From Clostridia bacterium (GTDB lineage: Bacteria; Bacillota; Clostridia; Oscillospirales; Acutalibacteraceae), in NCBI GenBank assembly GCA_017415515.1, contig JAFQGI010000027.1, forward strand, positions 17,440 through 81,439: DNA of 64,000 nucleotides, in the 5' to 3' direction. The notes beneath the pieces were generated by a model, which was not told the DNA's origin, ran no database searches, and worked only from the letters and a program-made list of their open reading frames with translations. Position 1 is the stretch's first letter; each line of letters begins with the position of its first letter. Positions 27,605-34,815 of the stretch are shown here, piece by piece. Position numbers and translations under genes: made by a program.

Positions 27605-27691
27605 GCCGGTGTGATGGAATTGGCAGACGTAGTGGACTCAAAATCCACCGGTGGCGACACCGTGCCGGTTCGAGTCCGGCCACCGGCACCA
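27605..27691 (+). tRNA. tRNA-Leu (anticodon CAA)
   Basis: 87 nt with encoded CCA. Acceptor GCCGGTG/CACCGGC, anticodon stem GTGGA/TCCAC with loop CTCAAAA (anticodon CAA, reads UUG), a long variable arm (GGTGGCGACACC), and T-arm CCGGTTCGAGTCCGG. A class II tRNA. Confidence 0.97.
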
Positions 27692-27731
27692 TAGTAAAAG
27701 GGACACCCCGATGGGGTGTCCCTTTTACTAT
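27691..27731 (+). terminator. Hairpin after tRNA-Leu
   Basis: A 40-nt near-perfect palindrome AGTAAAAGGGACACCCC / GGGGTGTCCCTTTTACT that starts at the CCA end. Likely terminator or processing signal. Confidence 0.8.
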
Positions 27732-27993
27732 GGTGTTGATGATCTGTCAAGGCTCTCGATCGGCCTTATTTTTGCGCTTTGCGCAAAAATAACAGCTTCC
27801 GTGGTGACTTGCTTGCTTCTACAGAACCGCCAACTTATCTCACCACGGAAGACGGTTCGAGTCACTCTCCTCCACGGCTCGTCAAGCTCCCCCCACCGCC
27901 TTTGCCGAAAAAGACGGTTCAGAGTCCGGCCCTTGCTCCCCTATTGTTTTCGAGTTAGTTGTGCTCTCCGCTTTTGTTGTTGCGAGACAAGCA
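27732..27993. other. Gap with two T-arm-like echoes, no gene seen
   Basis: No coding signal. ACGGTTCGAGTC (27852) and ACGGTTCAGAGTCCGGCC (27913) resemble the T-arm of the adjacent tRNA-Leu (CCGGTTCGAGTCCGGCC), and a GCGCTTTGCGC palindrome lies near 27775. This could be decayed remains of an element that used the tRNA 3' end. Confidence 0.4.
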
Positions 27994-28032
27994 AAACAGC
28001 CGAGGCAACTTTCGTTGCCTCGGCTGTTTTAT
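27994..28032. terminator. Terminator of tsaD
   Basis: AAACAGCCGAGGCAAC / GTTGCCTCGGCTGTTTT. On the minus strand it ends tsaD and is followed by CTTGTCTCGCAACAACAAA, a motif also found at 37764 and 54459. Confidence 0.9.
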
Positions 28033-28043
28033 TGCGGTGGAAA

Positions 28044-29054
28044 TTACTCTTCCGTAATCGGCAAGCTGGCGATGGCGTTGAGCTCCATACCGGCGGTGTG
28101 ACCGCTGAGCAGCTCGTAATAGCCCTGGGCCGCCACCATGGCGCCGTTGTCGCCGCACAGCGACAGGGGCGGGGCGTACAGACCGTAGCCTCTCTCGGCG
28201 CAAGCGGCCTCCATGCCGGCTCGCAGACCCGAATTGGCTGACACGCCGCCTGCCAGCACGACGGTGTCCGCCCCCAGATCGGCGGCGGCCTTCATCGTGT
28301 TGCCCACCAGCAGCTCGGTGACGGTGTGCTGGAAGGAGGCGCAGAGGTCGGCCTTGTTGATCTCCTCCCCCTTCTGCTCGGCGTTGTGCAGGCGGTTAAT
28401 CACCGCCGTTTTCAGCCCGGAGAAGGAGAAGTCGTATTCGCTGCCCTCCACCCGGGGGCGAGGCAGCGGGAACGCGGTGGGGTCGCCCTCGTGAGCCAGC
28501 TTGTCCAGCGCCACGCCACCGGGATAAGGCATCCCCATAGCGCGGGCGGCCTTATCGTAGCATTCGCCGGCGGCATCGTCGCGGGTGCGGCCGATGACGG
28601 CGAATTTGGTGTAATCCTCCACCTGCACGATGTGGCTGTGTCCGCCGGACACCACCAAGCACAGGAAGGGCGGCTTCAAATCGGGGTGTGCCAAGTAGTT
28701 GGAGGCGATGTGAGAGCGCAGATGATGGACCGGAATCAGCGGTTTGCCGGTGGCCAGCGCCAAGCCCTTAGCAAAGCTGACACCTACCAACAGCGCGCCG
28801 ATCAGACCGGGGGCGTAGGTGACGGCGATGCCGTCGATCTGCTCCAAAGTCACCCCCGCCTCGTCCAAGGCGCGGCGCACCACGTCGGAGATGGCCTCGG
28901 CGTGGCGGCGGGAGGCGATCTCCGGCACCACGCCGCCGTATTTGCGATGTTCCTCTACCTGCGACGCCACCACATTGGACAGCACACGACGGCCGTCCTC
29001 GACAACCGAAGCAGCGGTCTCGTCACAGGAAGATTCGATACCTAATATAAGCAT
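28044..29054 (-). CDS. tsaD: tRNA threonylcarbamoyltransferase TsaD
   Basis: 336 aa. Transfers threonylcarbamoyl to A37 of ANN-decoding tRNAs with TsaB/TsaE. N-terminus MLILGIESSCDETAAS; iron-binding HxxxH in VHHLRSHIASNY; ASNAK/HSP70-like nucleotide motifs (LVVSGGHSHIV, GGVSANSGLR). ATG 29054 is preferred over the in-frame GTG 29060 for SD spacing (GAGGTG). rimI is upstream on the same strand; tsaB and tsaE are not in the window. A second copy of its first 12 codons lies at 29178-29228. Confidence 0.96.
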   Translation of the reverse strand: MLILGIESSCDETAASVVEDGRRVLSNVVASQVEEHRKYGGVVPEIASRRHAEAISDVVRRALDEAGVTLEQIDGIAVTYAPGLIGALLVGVSFAKGLALATGKPLIPVHHLRSHIASNYLAHPDLKPPFLCLVVSGGHSHIVQVEDYTKFAVIGRTRDDAAGECYDKAARAMGMPYPGGVALDKLAHEGDPTAFPLPRPRVEGSEYDFSFSGLKTAVINRLHNAEQKGEEINKADLCASFQHTVTELLVGNTMKAAADLGADTVVLAGGVSANSGLRAGMEAACAERGYGLYAPPLSLCGDNGAMVAAQGYYELLSGHTAGMELNAIASLPITEE

Positions 29055-29097
29055 AAACACACCTCAATGTTGGAAAATAAGCAATATATTCAGCGAG

Positions 29098-29195
29098 ACC
29101 GCTGCCGTACACACTCGGGAATATGCCGCAACGCGGCATATTCGAGGAGCGACAACGAGCCGCAGGATAAGCACAAGTTAAAAGTCGCTCCGCTC
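29098..29195. repeat. Family D repeat between tsaD and its duplicated start
   Basis: Contains CTCGGGAATATG, stem CCGC/GCGG, CATATTCGAGGAGCGACAAC, then a GTCGCTCC box. The same unit flanks both DUF559 cassettes at 48741-48843 and 51061-51160 (there GGGGCGACAAC ... AACAGTCGCC). Confidence 0.7.
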
Positions 29196-29228
29196 GTCAC
29201 AAGAGGATTCAATACCAAGAATTAACAT
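29178..29228 (-). pseudogene. Stub of a second tsaD start
   Basis: A 16-codon reading frame, MLILGIESSCDE followed by RSDF and a stop. Its first 12 residues equal the TsaD N-terminus. The nucleotide differences from the real gene in those codons are all synonymous (for example CTT/TTA, ATA/ATT, TTA/CTT), and the upstream TGAGGT SD is kept. So it is a diverged, not a fresh, copy, cut off where the family D repeat begins. Confidence 0.75.
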
Positions 29229-29307
29229 AACGATTACCTCAACGTTAGAATAGGATCATTTAGTCAACGATAGTCGACGTTAATAAGACCTGTACAAGTC
29301 TTAAACG

Positions 29308-29368
29308 CTCCGCGACCACCTCATCCACCGCCTGTCGGCGGTCCCCCTTCCCCTCAAGGGGAAGGCTT
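29308..29368. repeat. Family B repeat, solo end
   Basis: Box CACCTCATCC, inner stem ACCGCC/GGCGGT, outer hairpin CTTCCCCTCAAGGGGAAGG; nearly the same as the copy at 4318-4378. It lies 20 bp downstream of the rimI stop. Confidence 0.8.
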
Positions 29369-29387
29369 GCGTAGATTCTGCGCAAAC

Positions 29388-29822
29388 TCAAAAATACAAG
29401 GAATAAATCGCCGCGTCCTCGGCGGGGGCACGGTAAAACCCGGGGCGGATGCCGTCCAAGCGATACCCCTCGCTTTCATAGAGGGTACGGGCGGGGGCGT
29501 TGCCCACACGCACCTCCAAAGTGATGCGGTATAGGCTGTGGGCGGTGCCGTAGGCGGCAAGCTCTGCCAGCAAGGCGCGAGCCACCCCGCGACGGCGGGC
29601 ATCCGGCGCCACCGCCACGTTGGTGATGAAACCCTCGTCCACCAGATGGTGCATCCCCACGTAGCCCAAGAGGCAATCCCCCTCCATCGCCACGCGGAAC
29701 ACGGCGTGGGGATTGGACAGCTCCTCGGTGAGAGAGGCGGCAGACCACGGCTCGGAAAAGCAAGCCTGCTCCAAGGCGGCGACAGCCGCAATATGCGATT
29801 GTTGCATAGGGAGAATCTCCAC
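29388..29822 (-). CDS. rimI: Ribosomal protein S18-alanine N-acetyltransferase RimI
   Basis: 144 aa GNAT acetyltransferase. Motif A for acetyl-CoA: ITNVAVAPDARRRGVARALL; C-terminal YxxxGY segment (LYESEGYRLDGIRPGFY). Position next to tsaD is the common rimI-tsaD arrangement. I start at GTG 29822, after AGAAGG at 9 bp; GTG 29828 is also possible, and the open frame further upstream is family A repeat sequence. Confidence 0.88.
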   Translation of the reverse strand: MEILPMQQSHIAAVAALEQACFSEPWSAASLTEELSNPHAVFRVAMEGDCLLGYVGMHHLVDEGFITNVAVAPDARRRGVARALLAELAAYGTAHSLYRITLEVRVGNAPARTLYESEGYRLDGIRPGFYRAPAEDAAIYSLYF

Positions 29823-29842
29823 AAGCACGCACCTTCTTTGTA

Positions 29843-29973
29843 GCCTCCCTCTGACGAGGGAGGTGGATTTTGCCGCAGGCAAAAAGACGGAGGGAGTTTT
29901 CTTTTGCGCCACCTTTCGGTGGCGACTCCCTCAGTCACGGCTACGCCGTGCCAGCTCCCTCGAAGAGGGAGCC
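29843..29973. repeat. Family A repeat without cargo
   Basis: Outer hairpin GCCTCCCTCTGACGAGGGAGG, inner stem TTTTTGCC-type (TTTTGCCGCAGGCAAAA), box GGAGGGAGT; right end ACTCCCTCAGTCA, stem CACGGC/GCCGTG, CTCCCTCGAAGAGGGAG. It supplies the sequence just upstream of rimI. Confidence 0.85.
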
Positions 29974-29999
29974 TTCACCCATCATCCGCATCGCCTATG

Positions 30000-30030
30000 A
30001 AAAACGGGGGCAGAGTATCCTCTGCCCCCA
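30000..30030 (-). terminator. Terminator of acpP
   Basis: GGGGGCAGAG / CTCTGCCCCC followed by GTTTTT on the minus strand. Confidence 0.9.
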
Positions 30031-30043
30031 TCACTCTGCAAAA

Positions 30044-30274
30044 TTACATATTCTCCTCGATGTAGGTGACCAGCTGACCCACGGTGCGGATCTTCTCCAC
30101 CATCTCATCGGGAACTTCGCCGATGTTGAACTCATCTTCCAAAGACATGAGCATATCCACCAAATCCAGGGAATCGGCGCCCAGATCGTCCACCAGATCG
30201 GTGTCGGCGGTGATGCTGTCGGCATCCACGTCAAACTGACTGCTGAGAATCGCTTTAATCTTTTCAAAAACCAT
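30044..30274 (-). CDS. acpP: Acyl carrier protein
   Basis: 76 aa, acidic, carries fatty-acid intermediates on a 4'-phosphopantetheine arm attached to Ser35 in the GADSLDLVDMLM motif. ATG 30274 follows AAGGGAGAAAG. It has its own promoter and terminator and no fatty-acid genes next to it. The standard fatty-acid ACP is the likeliest identity; a dedicated secondary ACP cannot be excluded. Confidence 0.95.
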   Translation of the reverse strand: MVFEKIKAILSSQFDVDADSITADTDLVDDLGADSLDLVDMLMSLEDEFNIGEVPDEMVEKIRTVGQLVTYIEENM

Positions 30275-30364
30275 TGTTCTTTCTCCCTTCCGTATCCTCC
30301 GGGGCCGGGAAGCACACCGGAATGTGTCGTTGGATTGACCGAGGCCGGTTGACCTCACCCCTCT

Positions 30365-30393
30365 ATATTAGAAAAAACGACTACGTTTGTCAA
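30365..30393 (-). promoter_or_regulatory. Promoter of acpP
   Basis: On the minus strand: TTGACA, 17-bp spacer, TAATAT. Confidence 0.85.
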
Positions 30394-30420
30394 TATTTTT
30401 TTGCAAATTTTGTCATCGGG

Positions 30421-31509
30421 TTACTTTTTGGTCTGGGCCAAATACTCCTCCAAGCACAAGCCGTTATCCATAATGGCGTGGGCAATTTGGGGATCCCCCA
30501 CATAGCGAAAATGCCACGCCTCATAGATGACGCCGGTGATGCTCTCCTTGCCCTTGGGGAAGCGAAGAATGAAACCGTAGTCGGCACAATGCTCCATCAG
30601 CCACTTGTAGGCGGCGGTGTTGGCGAAGCTGGGGGACAAGGAGGTGTCGCCGCTGCCGTAGAGGTCCACCGCCAAGCCGGTGTTGTGCTCGGAATAGCCG
30701 GGGCGCTTCACCACCTCGCCTGCCTTGGACTGCAACTCTACAGGGTCGGAATAGTTGCCCTTTTGCTTCTCCACCTGCGCCCAATACAGCCGCTTTTGGT
30801 GGGAATAGGGGCGATAAGAGGATTGAACGCCGATGTTGTAGGCTTTGCCGGCCTCCAGCATCGCCACCAGGGCGTCGTACATGCGGGCATCCACCCGCTG
30901 ATTTCCGTTGACTTTGGCGTATTTTGTCTCCACCGTCTTCATCGTGATCGCTTCGTCATAGCCCTCTTGCATGGCGTTCCAATCGTTGACCAGCAGAAGA
31001 TTCCACGGGATGGCGGCAGAGCCATAGCTGTTCTTCTGCACATAGTTGCCTGCCGGCAGGAACTGCAACATCCCATTTTCGTCGATGTAGCGGTCGGTGT
31101 ATTGAGGGCTGGTGGTGCCGACGGTTTGGGTGGTGGTCGTGGTGGTCACCTCCTCGGTCGTGGTGGTGGAGCCGATGGTGGGGATCTCCGTTCGGGTCTC
31201 CACGTAATCCTTGTGGATATAGGCCTCCTGCCCATTATAGAGGATGCCATACCAATCCCCCTCCTCGGATAGGATCTCCACCACGTCGCCGTAGGTCAGT
31301 TTGCCGACGACGTCATAGTCGCTGCCGGGTCCCTGACGCACGTTGAGCACGTCGGCGGTGATCAGATGGATGAGCTGGGCGGTTGCGGTGGTGGTAGAGA
31401 GGTCGGTGGGCTTGGAAACAGGCTTTTTGCTGTCCGCGCCGCAGGCGGTGAGGGTGCCCACCGCCAGCACCCCCGCCAACAACAGGGCGACCGTTCTTGG
31501 ATGCTTCAT
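30421..31509 (-). CDS. Lipoprotein D-Ala-D-Ala carboxypeptidase with SH3 domain
   Basis: 362 aa. Lipobox LTAC, a bacterial SH3 domain (about 43-105, DVLNVRQGPGSDYDVVGKL...GDWYGI), Thr-rich linker, then a VanY-type M15B peptidase domain with Zn motifs SEHNTGLAVDL (SxHxxxxxxD) and EAWHFRYVG. It trims peptidoglycan stem peptides on the cell surface; the SH3 domain probably binds the wall. ATG 31509 is chosen 8 bp after AAAGGAGC. A link to glycopeptide resistance is not implied by this domain alone. Confidence 0.9.
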   Translation of the reverse strand: MKHPRTVALLLAGVLAVGTLTACGADSKKPVSKPTDLSTTTATAQLIHLITADVLNVRQGPGSDYDVVGKLTYGDVVEILSEEGDWYGILYNGQEAYIHKDYVETRTEIPTIGSTTTTEEVTTTTTTQTVGTTSPQYTDRYIDENGMLQFLPAGNYVQKNSYGSAAIPWNLLLVNDWNAMQEGYDEAITMKTVETKYAKVNGNQRVDARMYDALVAMLEAGKAYNIGVQSSYRPYSHQKRLYWAQVEKQKGNYSDPVELQSKAGEVVKRPGYSEHNTGLAVDLYGSGDTSLSPSFANTAAYKWLMEHCADYGFILRFPKGKESITGVIYEAWHFRYVGDPQIAHAIMDNGLCLEEYLAQTKK

Positions 31510-31549
31510 ATCTATATGCTCCTTTGACAAGGTTTATCACGTGCTTATC

Positions 31550-31578
31550 ATTATACACCTCTTTTACCAAATGCACAA
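31550..31578 (-). promoter_or_regulatory. Promoter of the VanY-type gene
   Basis: On the minus strand: TTGTGC, 17-bp spacer, TATAAT. Confidence 0.7.
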
Positions 31579-31697
31579 GTGTGGAATTTTGGTTGTCGCC
31601 ATTCTCAAAGGGGTGGCAACGATGATTGGCAATCTTCGCACGGTCAAAACCATCCCGAATGTCAAGGAAATTCCTTTACAAACTTGTGAAATTTGTA

Positions 31698-31726
31698 TTG
31701 ACAACCCTTATTTTATATGATAAAAT
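31698..31726 (+). promoter_or_regulatory. Promoter of rplU-prp-rpmA
   Basis: TTGACA, 17-bp spacer, TAAAAT, giving a leader of about 90 nt. Confidence 0.9.
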
Positions 31727-31734
31727 GGCTGATG

Positions 31735-31823
31735 CCGCATGTAACGGGCGCTCTTTCGGGAGCACAAGCGATGGCAACATCCGCCCTATAACAGCGAGTC
31801 TATAGAAAAGGTAGGTACGCCTA
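31735..31823 (+). promoter_or_regulatory. Probable L21 leader RNA
   Basis: The leader folds around GGGCG (31748) / CGCCC (31785), enclosing the small hairpin GCTCTTTCGGGAGC. Position and size match the Firmicutes L21 (rplU) autoregulatory leader. The family assignment is by context; I could not align it to a covariance model. Confidence 0.6.
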
Positions 31824-32135
31824 ATGTACGCAATTATCGAAACCGGCGGCAAGCAGTACAAGGTTCAGAACGGCGACGTTCTGTTCATTGAAAAGCTGAA
31901 TGTTGCTGAGGAAGCCTCTGTCACCTTCGATAAGGTGATCGCTCTGCACGACGATGCGGGCCTGAAGGTCGGCGCTCCCTATGTGGAGGGTGCTACCGTC
32001 ACCGCCAATGTGCTGAAAAACGGCAAGGGTAAGAAGATTACCGTCTTCACCTACAAGCCCAAGAAGGGTAAGGCCCGTAAGCTGGGTCACCGTCAGCCCT
32101 ACACCAAGGTGCAGATCGACACCATCAACGCCTGA
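31824..32135 (+). CDS. rplU: 50S ribosomal protein L21
   Basis: 103 aa. N-terminus [25 protein letters not shown] and C-terminal [19 protein letters not shown] are diagnostic. It binds 23S rRNA domain VI region. It is the first gene of the conserved L21-Prp-L27 operon, 2 bp before prp. Confidence 0.98.
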   Translation: MYAIIETGGKQYKVQNGDVLFIEKLNVAEEASVTFDKVIALHDDAGLKVGAPYVEGATVTANVLKNGKGKKITVFTYKPKKGKARKLGHRQPYTKVQIDTINA

Positions 32136-32137
32136 TT

Positions 32138-32452
32138 ATGATTCGGGTCCGGTTTCACACCGCCTGCGATAAGATTGTAGGCTTCACCCTCGACGGCCAC
32201 GCCGGCGCAGGGATAAGCGGTCAGGACATCGTGTGCGCGGCGGTATCCAGCGCAGCCTATATGGCGGCCAACACCGTCACCGAGATTATCGGCGCCACCG
32301 CAGACATCACCGTCCACGACGGCTATATGCAGGTGACCCTCACCGATAAGATCGCTGACTGTCAGGATATCCTTTCCGGTTTTCGACTTCATCTGGAGGC
32401 AATGCAAGAACAGTACCCGAAGCGGGTACACCTAATGAATACGGAGGTGTAA
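32138..32452 (+). CDS. prp: Ribosomal-processing cysteine protease Prp
   Basis: 104 aa. Cleaves the N-terminal leader of L27 in Firmicutes and relatives. The catalytic dyad His21 (LDGHAGAG) and Cys33 ([10 protein letters not shown]) is visible. It sits between rplU and rpmA as expected, and its substrate is the next gene. Confidence 0.95.
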   Translation: MIRVRFHTACDKIVGFTLDGHAGAGISGQDIVCAAVSSAAYMAANTVTEIIGATADITVHDGYMQVTLTDKIADCQDILSGFRLHLEAMQEQYPKRVHLMNTEV

Positions 32453-32457
32453 TTCCT

Positions 32458-32742
32458 ATGTTAAGACTGAACATCCAGCTGTTCGCTCACAAGAAGGGCG
32501 TCGGCTCCACCAAGAACGGCCGTGACTCCGAGTCCAAGCGCTTGGGCGTCAAGCGTGCCGACGGTCAGTTTGTTCTGGCCGGCAACATCCTGGTGCGTCA
32601 GCGTGGTACCCACATCCATCCCGGTAACAACGTGGGCATCGGTTCTGACGATACCCTGTTCGCCAAGGCGGACGGCATCGTTCGTTTCGAGCGTTGGGGC
32701 AAGGATCGTAAGCGCGTCAGCGTTTACCCTGCCGAGCAGTAA
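32458..32742 (+). CDS. rpmA: 50S ribosomal protein L27 with cleavable leader
   Basis: 94 aa. Located at the peptidyl-transferase centre through its N-terminal tail. The first nine residues MLRLNIQLF match the Prp-cleaved leader; cleavage between F9 and A10 would expose [15 protein letters not shown]. The rest ([29 protein letters not shown]) is typical L27. Confidence 0.98.
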   Translation: MLRLNIQLFAHKKGVGSTKNGRDSESKRLGVKRADGQFVLAGNILVRQRGTHIHPGNNVGIGSDDTLFAKADGIVRFERWGKDRKRVSVYPAEQ

Positions 32743-32749
32743 TTGCTGA

Positions 32750-32787
32750 GAAAAATCCCACCTGCCGTGCAGGTGGGATTTTTTTGC
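32750..32787 (+). terminator. Terminator of rplU-prp-rpmA
   Basis: AAATCCCACCTGC / GCAGGTGGGATTTTTTT. Confidence 0.95.
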
Positions 32788-32810
32788 GTGCGAAAATGCA
32801 GTCCCCGTCA

Positions 32811-33008
32811 GCCTCCCTCTATGAGGGAGGTGGATTTTTGCCGCAGGCAAAAAGACGGAGGGAGTTTTGCAGTGGCTTTTGGTTTGTTCTTATCGTGGAT
32901 TGCGTTGCCACGCCTTGCGAATAGCGATCGCCATTCTCCCGGGTTTGTGCAAAGATAACTCCCTCAGTCAAACGCTTCGCATTTGACAGCTCCCTCATAG
33001 AGGGAGCC
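32811..33008. repeat. Family A repeat without cargo, 198 bp
   Basis: Outer hairpin CCTCCCTCTATGAGGGAGG, inner stem TTTTTGCC/GGCAAAAA, box GGAGGGAGTT; about 80-bp centre without an ORF; right end AACTCCCTCAGTCA, stem AAACGC/GCATTT-type, CTCCCTCATAGAGGGAG. Confidence 0.85.
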
Positions 33009-33042
33009 TTTGCCCTATCCTCCCTTTTTCATAAACTTTTTA

Positions 33043-33071
33043 TTGCTATCTAAAAAAGATTATTATATAAT
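33043..33071 (+). promoter_or_regulatory. Promoter of obgE
   Basis: TTGCTA, 17-bp spacer, TATAAT. Confidence 0.8.
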
Positions 33072-33101
33072 AGATGTGTATGTGCGTATACTAACGGATT
33101 A

Positions 33102-33120
33102 GAAAGGGGGAAATTCCCCA
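33102..33120 (+). promoter_or_regulatory. Hairpin over the obgE SD
   Basis: The SD (AAAGGGGG) can pair in GGGGAAATTCCCC, ending 4 nt before the ATG. A short perfect palindrome; it may reduce or regulate translation. Confidence 0.5.
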
Positions 33121-34392
33121 ATGTTTGTGGATAAAGCCATCATCAAGGTGCGGGCCGGTAACGGCGGCGACGGCGCCGTTGCCTTCCACCGCGAAAAGTT
33201 CGTGGCGGCGGGCGGTCCCGACGGCGGCGACGGCGGCCGCGGCGGCAGCATCATCTTCCGCCCCGACGACGGGCTGAACACCCTGGCCGATTTCCGCTAT
33301 CAACGGAAATACACCGCCACCCGCGGCGAAAACGGCCAAACCAACCGCAAAAACGGCAAGTCCGGTCAGGACTGCGTCATTCGCGTGCCCCGGGGCACCC
33401 TGATCTACGACAACGAGACCGGCCGCCTGATGGCGGATATGTCCGGTGACGAGGATTTTGTGGCGGCCAAGGGCGGTCGCGGCGGCTGGGGCAACAGCCA
33501 CTTTGCCACCGCCACCCGTCAGGTGCCCCGTTTCTCCAAGCCCGGCACCCCCGGCGAGGAATACGAGCTGCGATTAGAGTTAAAACTGTTGGCGGACGTG
33601 GGTCTGCTGGGCTTCCCCAACGTGGGCAAGTCCACCCTCATCTCGGTGGTCAGCGAGGCCAAGCCCGAGATCGCCAACTACCACTTCACCACCATCACCC
33701 CCGTGCTGGGCGTGGTGCGCCCCACCCCCGGTGTCAGCTACGTCATGGCGGACATCCCCGGCGTCATCGAGGGCGCATCCGAGGGCATCGGTCTGGGTCA
33801 CGATTTCCTGCGGCACGTTGAAAGATGCCGCCTCTTGGTCCACGTGGTGGACGTGTCCGGCAGCGAGGGACGCGACCCCATCGCCGACTTTGACACCATC
33901 AACGAAGAACTGCAAAAATTCAACCCCGAGATGGCCTCCTGCCCCATGATCGTGGCGGGCAACAAGTGCGACCTGGCCACCGACGAGCAGTTAGAGGCCT
34001 TTGCCGCCGAAATGGAGAAGCGTGGTCTGGAATATTTCCCCATCATGGCTCCCATCGCCCACGGCACCCAGGAGCTGGCGCTGCGGTGCGGCGAGCTGCT
34101 GAGCAAGCTGCCCCCCATCCGCCGCTTTGAGGCAGAGGCGCCCGTGCTCCCCACCCCCGAGGATCTCAAAGACCACTCGGTGCAGATCACCAATCGGGAC
34201 GGCGTCTATTTCGTGGAGGCCAACTGGCTGTTCCGCGTCATGCGGGGCATCCGCTTCGACGACCCCGACGGGCTCTTGTATTTCGAGCGCCTGCTGGACG
34301 GTGCCGGCGTCATCGACGCCCTGCGTGAGGCAGGTTGCGGCGAGGGGGACACCGTCAGCATCTACGATTTTGAATTTGATTTCATTGACTAA
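33121..34392 (+). CDS. obgE: GTPase Obg
   Basis: 423 aa, ribosome-associated GTPase for 50S maturation and stress signalling. Order: Gly-rich Obg fold (residues 1-158, IKVRAGNGGDGAVAFHREKF), G domain with G1 GFPNVGKST, G3 DIPGVIEGA and G4 NKCD, then the C-terminal OCT domain (about 345-423, HSVQITNRDGVYFVE...GDTVSIYDFEFDF). It has its own promoter and is followed by mrnC and a YitT gene. Confidence 0.97.
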   Translation: MFVDKAIIKVRAGNGGDGAVAFHREKFVAAGGPDGGDGGRGGSIIFRPDDGLNTLADFRYQRKYTATRGENGQTNRKNGKSGQDCVIRVPRGTLIYDNETGRLMADMSGDEDFVAAKGGRGGWGNSHFATATRQVPRFSKPGTPGEEYELRLELKLLADVGLLGFPNVGKSTLISVVSEAKPEIANYHFTTITPVLGVVRPTPGVSYVMADIPGVIEGASEGIGLGHDFLRHVERCRLLVHVVDVSGSEGRDPIADFDTINEELQKFNPEMASCPMIVAGNKCDLATDEQLEAFAAEMEKRGLEYFPIMAPIAHGTQELALRCGELLSKLPPIRRFEAEAPVLPTPEDLKDHSVQITNRDGVYFVEANWLFRVMRGIRFDDPDGLLYFERLLDGAGVIDALREAGCGEGDTVSIYDFEFDFID

Positions 34393-34435
34393 TCGGTGGC
34401 GAAAACCTGTTTTTTTCGCTACGGGAGGTATAAAA

Positions 34436-34813
34436 ATGGAACGATTATACCCTCAGGAATTGGATTTGCACACCCTCAGCCCGTTGGCGCTGGCCTTTGT
34501 GGGGGACGGCGTATACAGCCTGATGGTGCGGGAAAAACTGCTCAGCGAAGCCAACCGCCCCGTCAACGACCTGCACAAGCTGGCGGTGAAGGCGGTGCGG
34601 GCCGAGGCCCAGTCTGCGGCGATGGAAAAGCTGCTTCCCCTGCTCACCGAGGAGGAAGAGGCGGTGTTCAAGCGGGGGCGCAACGCCCACACCGCCCGCA
34701 CCGGCGCAGACTATCACCGTTCCACCGGCTTTGAATGCCTATTTGGCTATCTGTATTTGGCGGGCCGCATCGATCGGGTGCGGGAATTATTTGCCCTGTG
34801 CGTGGAGGAATGA
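34436..34813 (+). CDS. mrnC: Mini-ribonuclease III
   Basis: 125 aa, an RNase III catalytic domain without the dsRNA-binding domain. It trims 23S rRNA precursors in Firmicutes. Catalytic Asp in LAFVGDGVYSLMVRE; the second acidic site is within GFECLFGYLYLAGR. ATG 34436 follows GGGAGG. The usual neighbour (cysS) is absent; here it follows obgE. Its stop overlaps the next gene's first possible ATG. Confidence 0.93.
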   Translation: MERLYPQELDLHTLSPLALAFVGDGVYSLMVREKLLSEANRPVNDLHKLAVKAVRAEAQSAAMEKLLPLLTEEEEAVFKRGRNAHTARTGADYHRSTGFECLFGYLYLAGRIDRVRELFALCVEE

Positions 34814-34815
34814 GT

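Noticed and set aside
27651-28241. 196-aa open frame starting in tRNA-Leu
   Set aside because: It runs through the tRNA, its terminator and antisense to tsaD; no coding signal.
31621-31720. 32-codon ORF (MIGNLRTVKTIPNVK...) with an AAAGGGG upstream, before rplU
   Set aside because: It overlaps the rplU promoter and has no recognisable features; one SD-like match is not enough.
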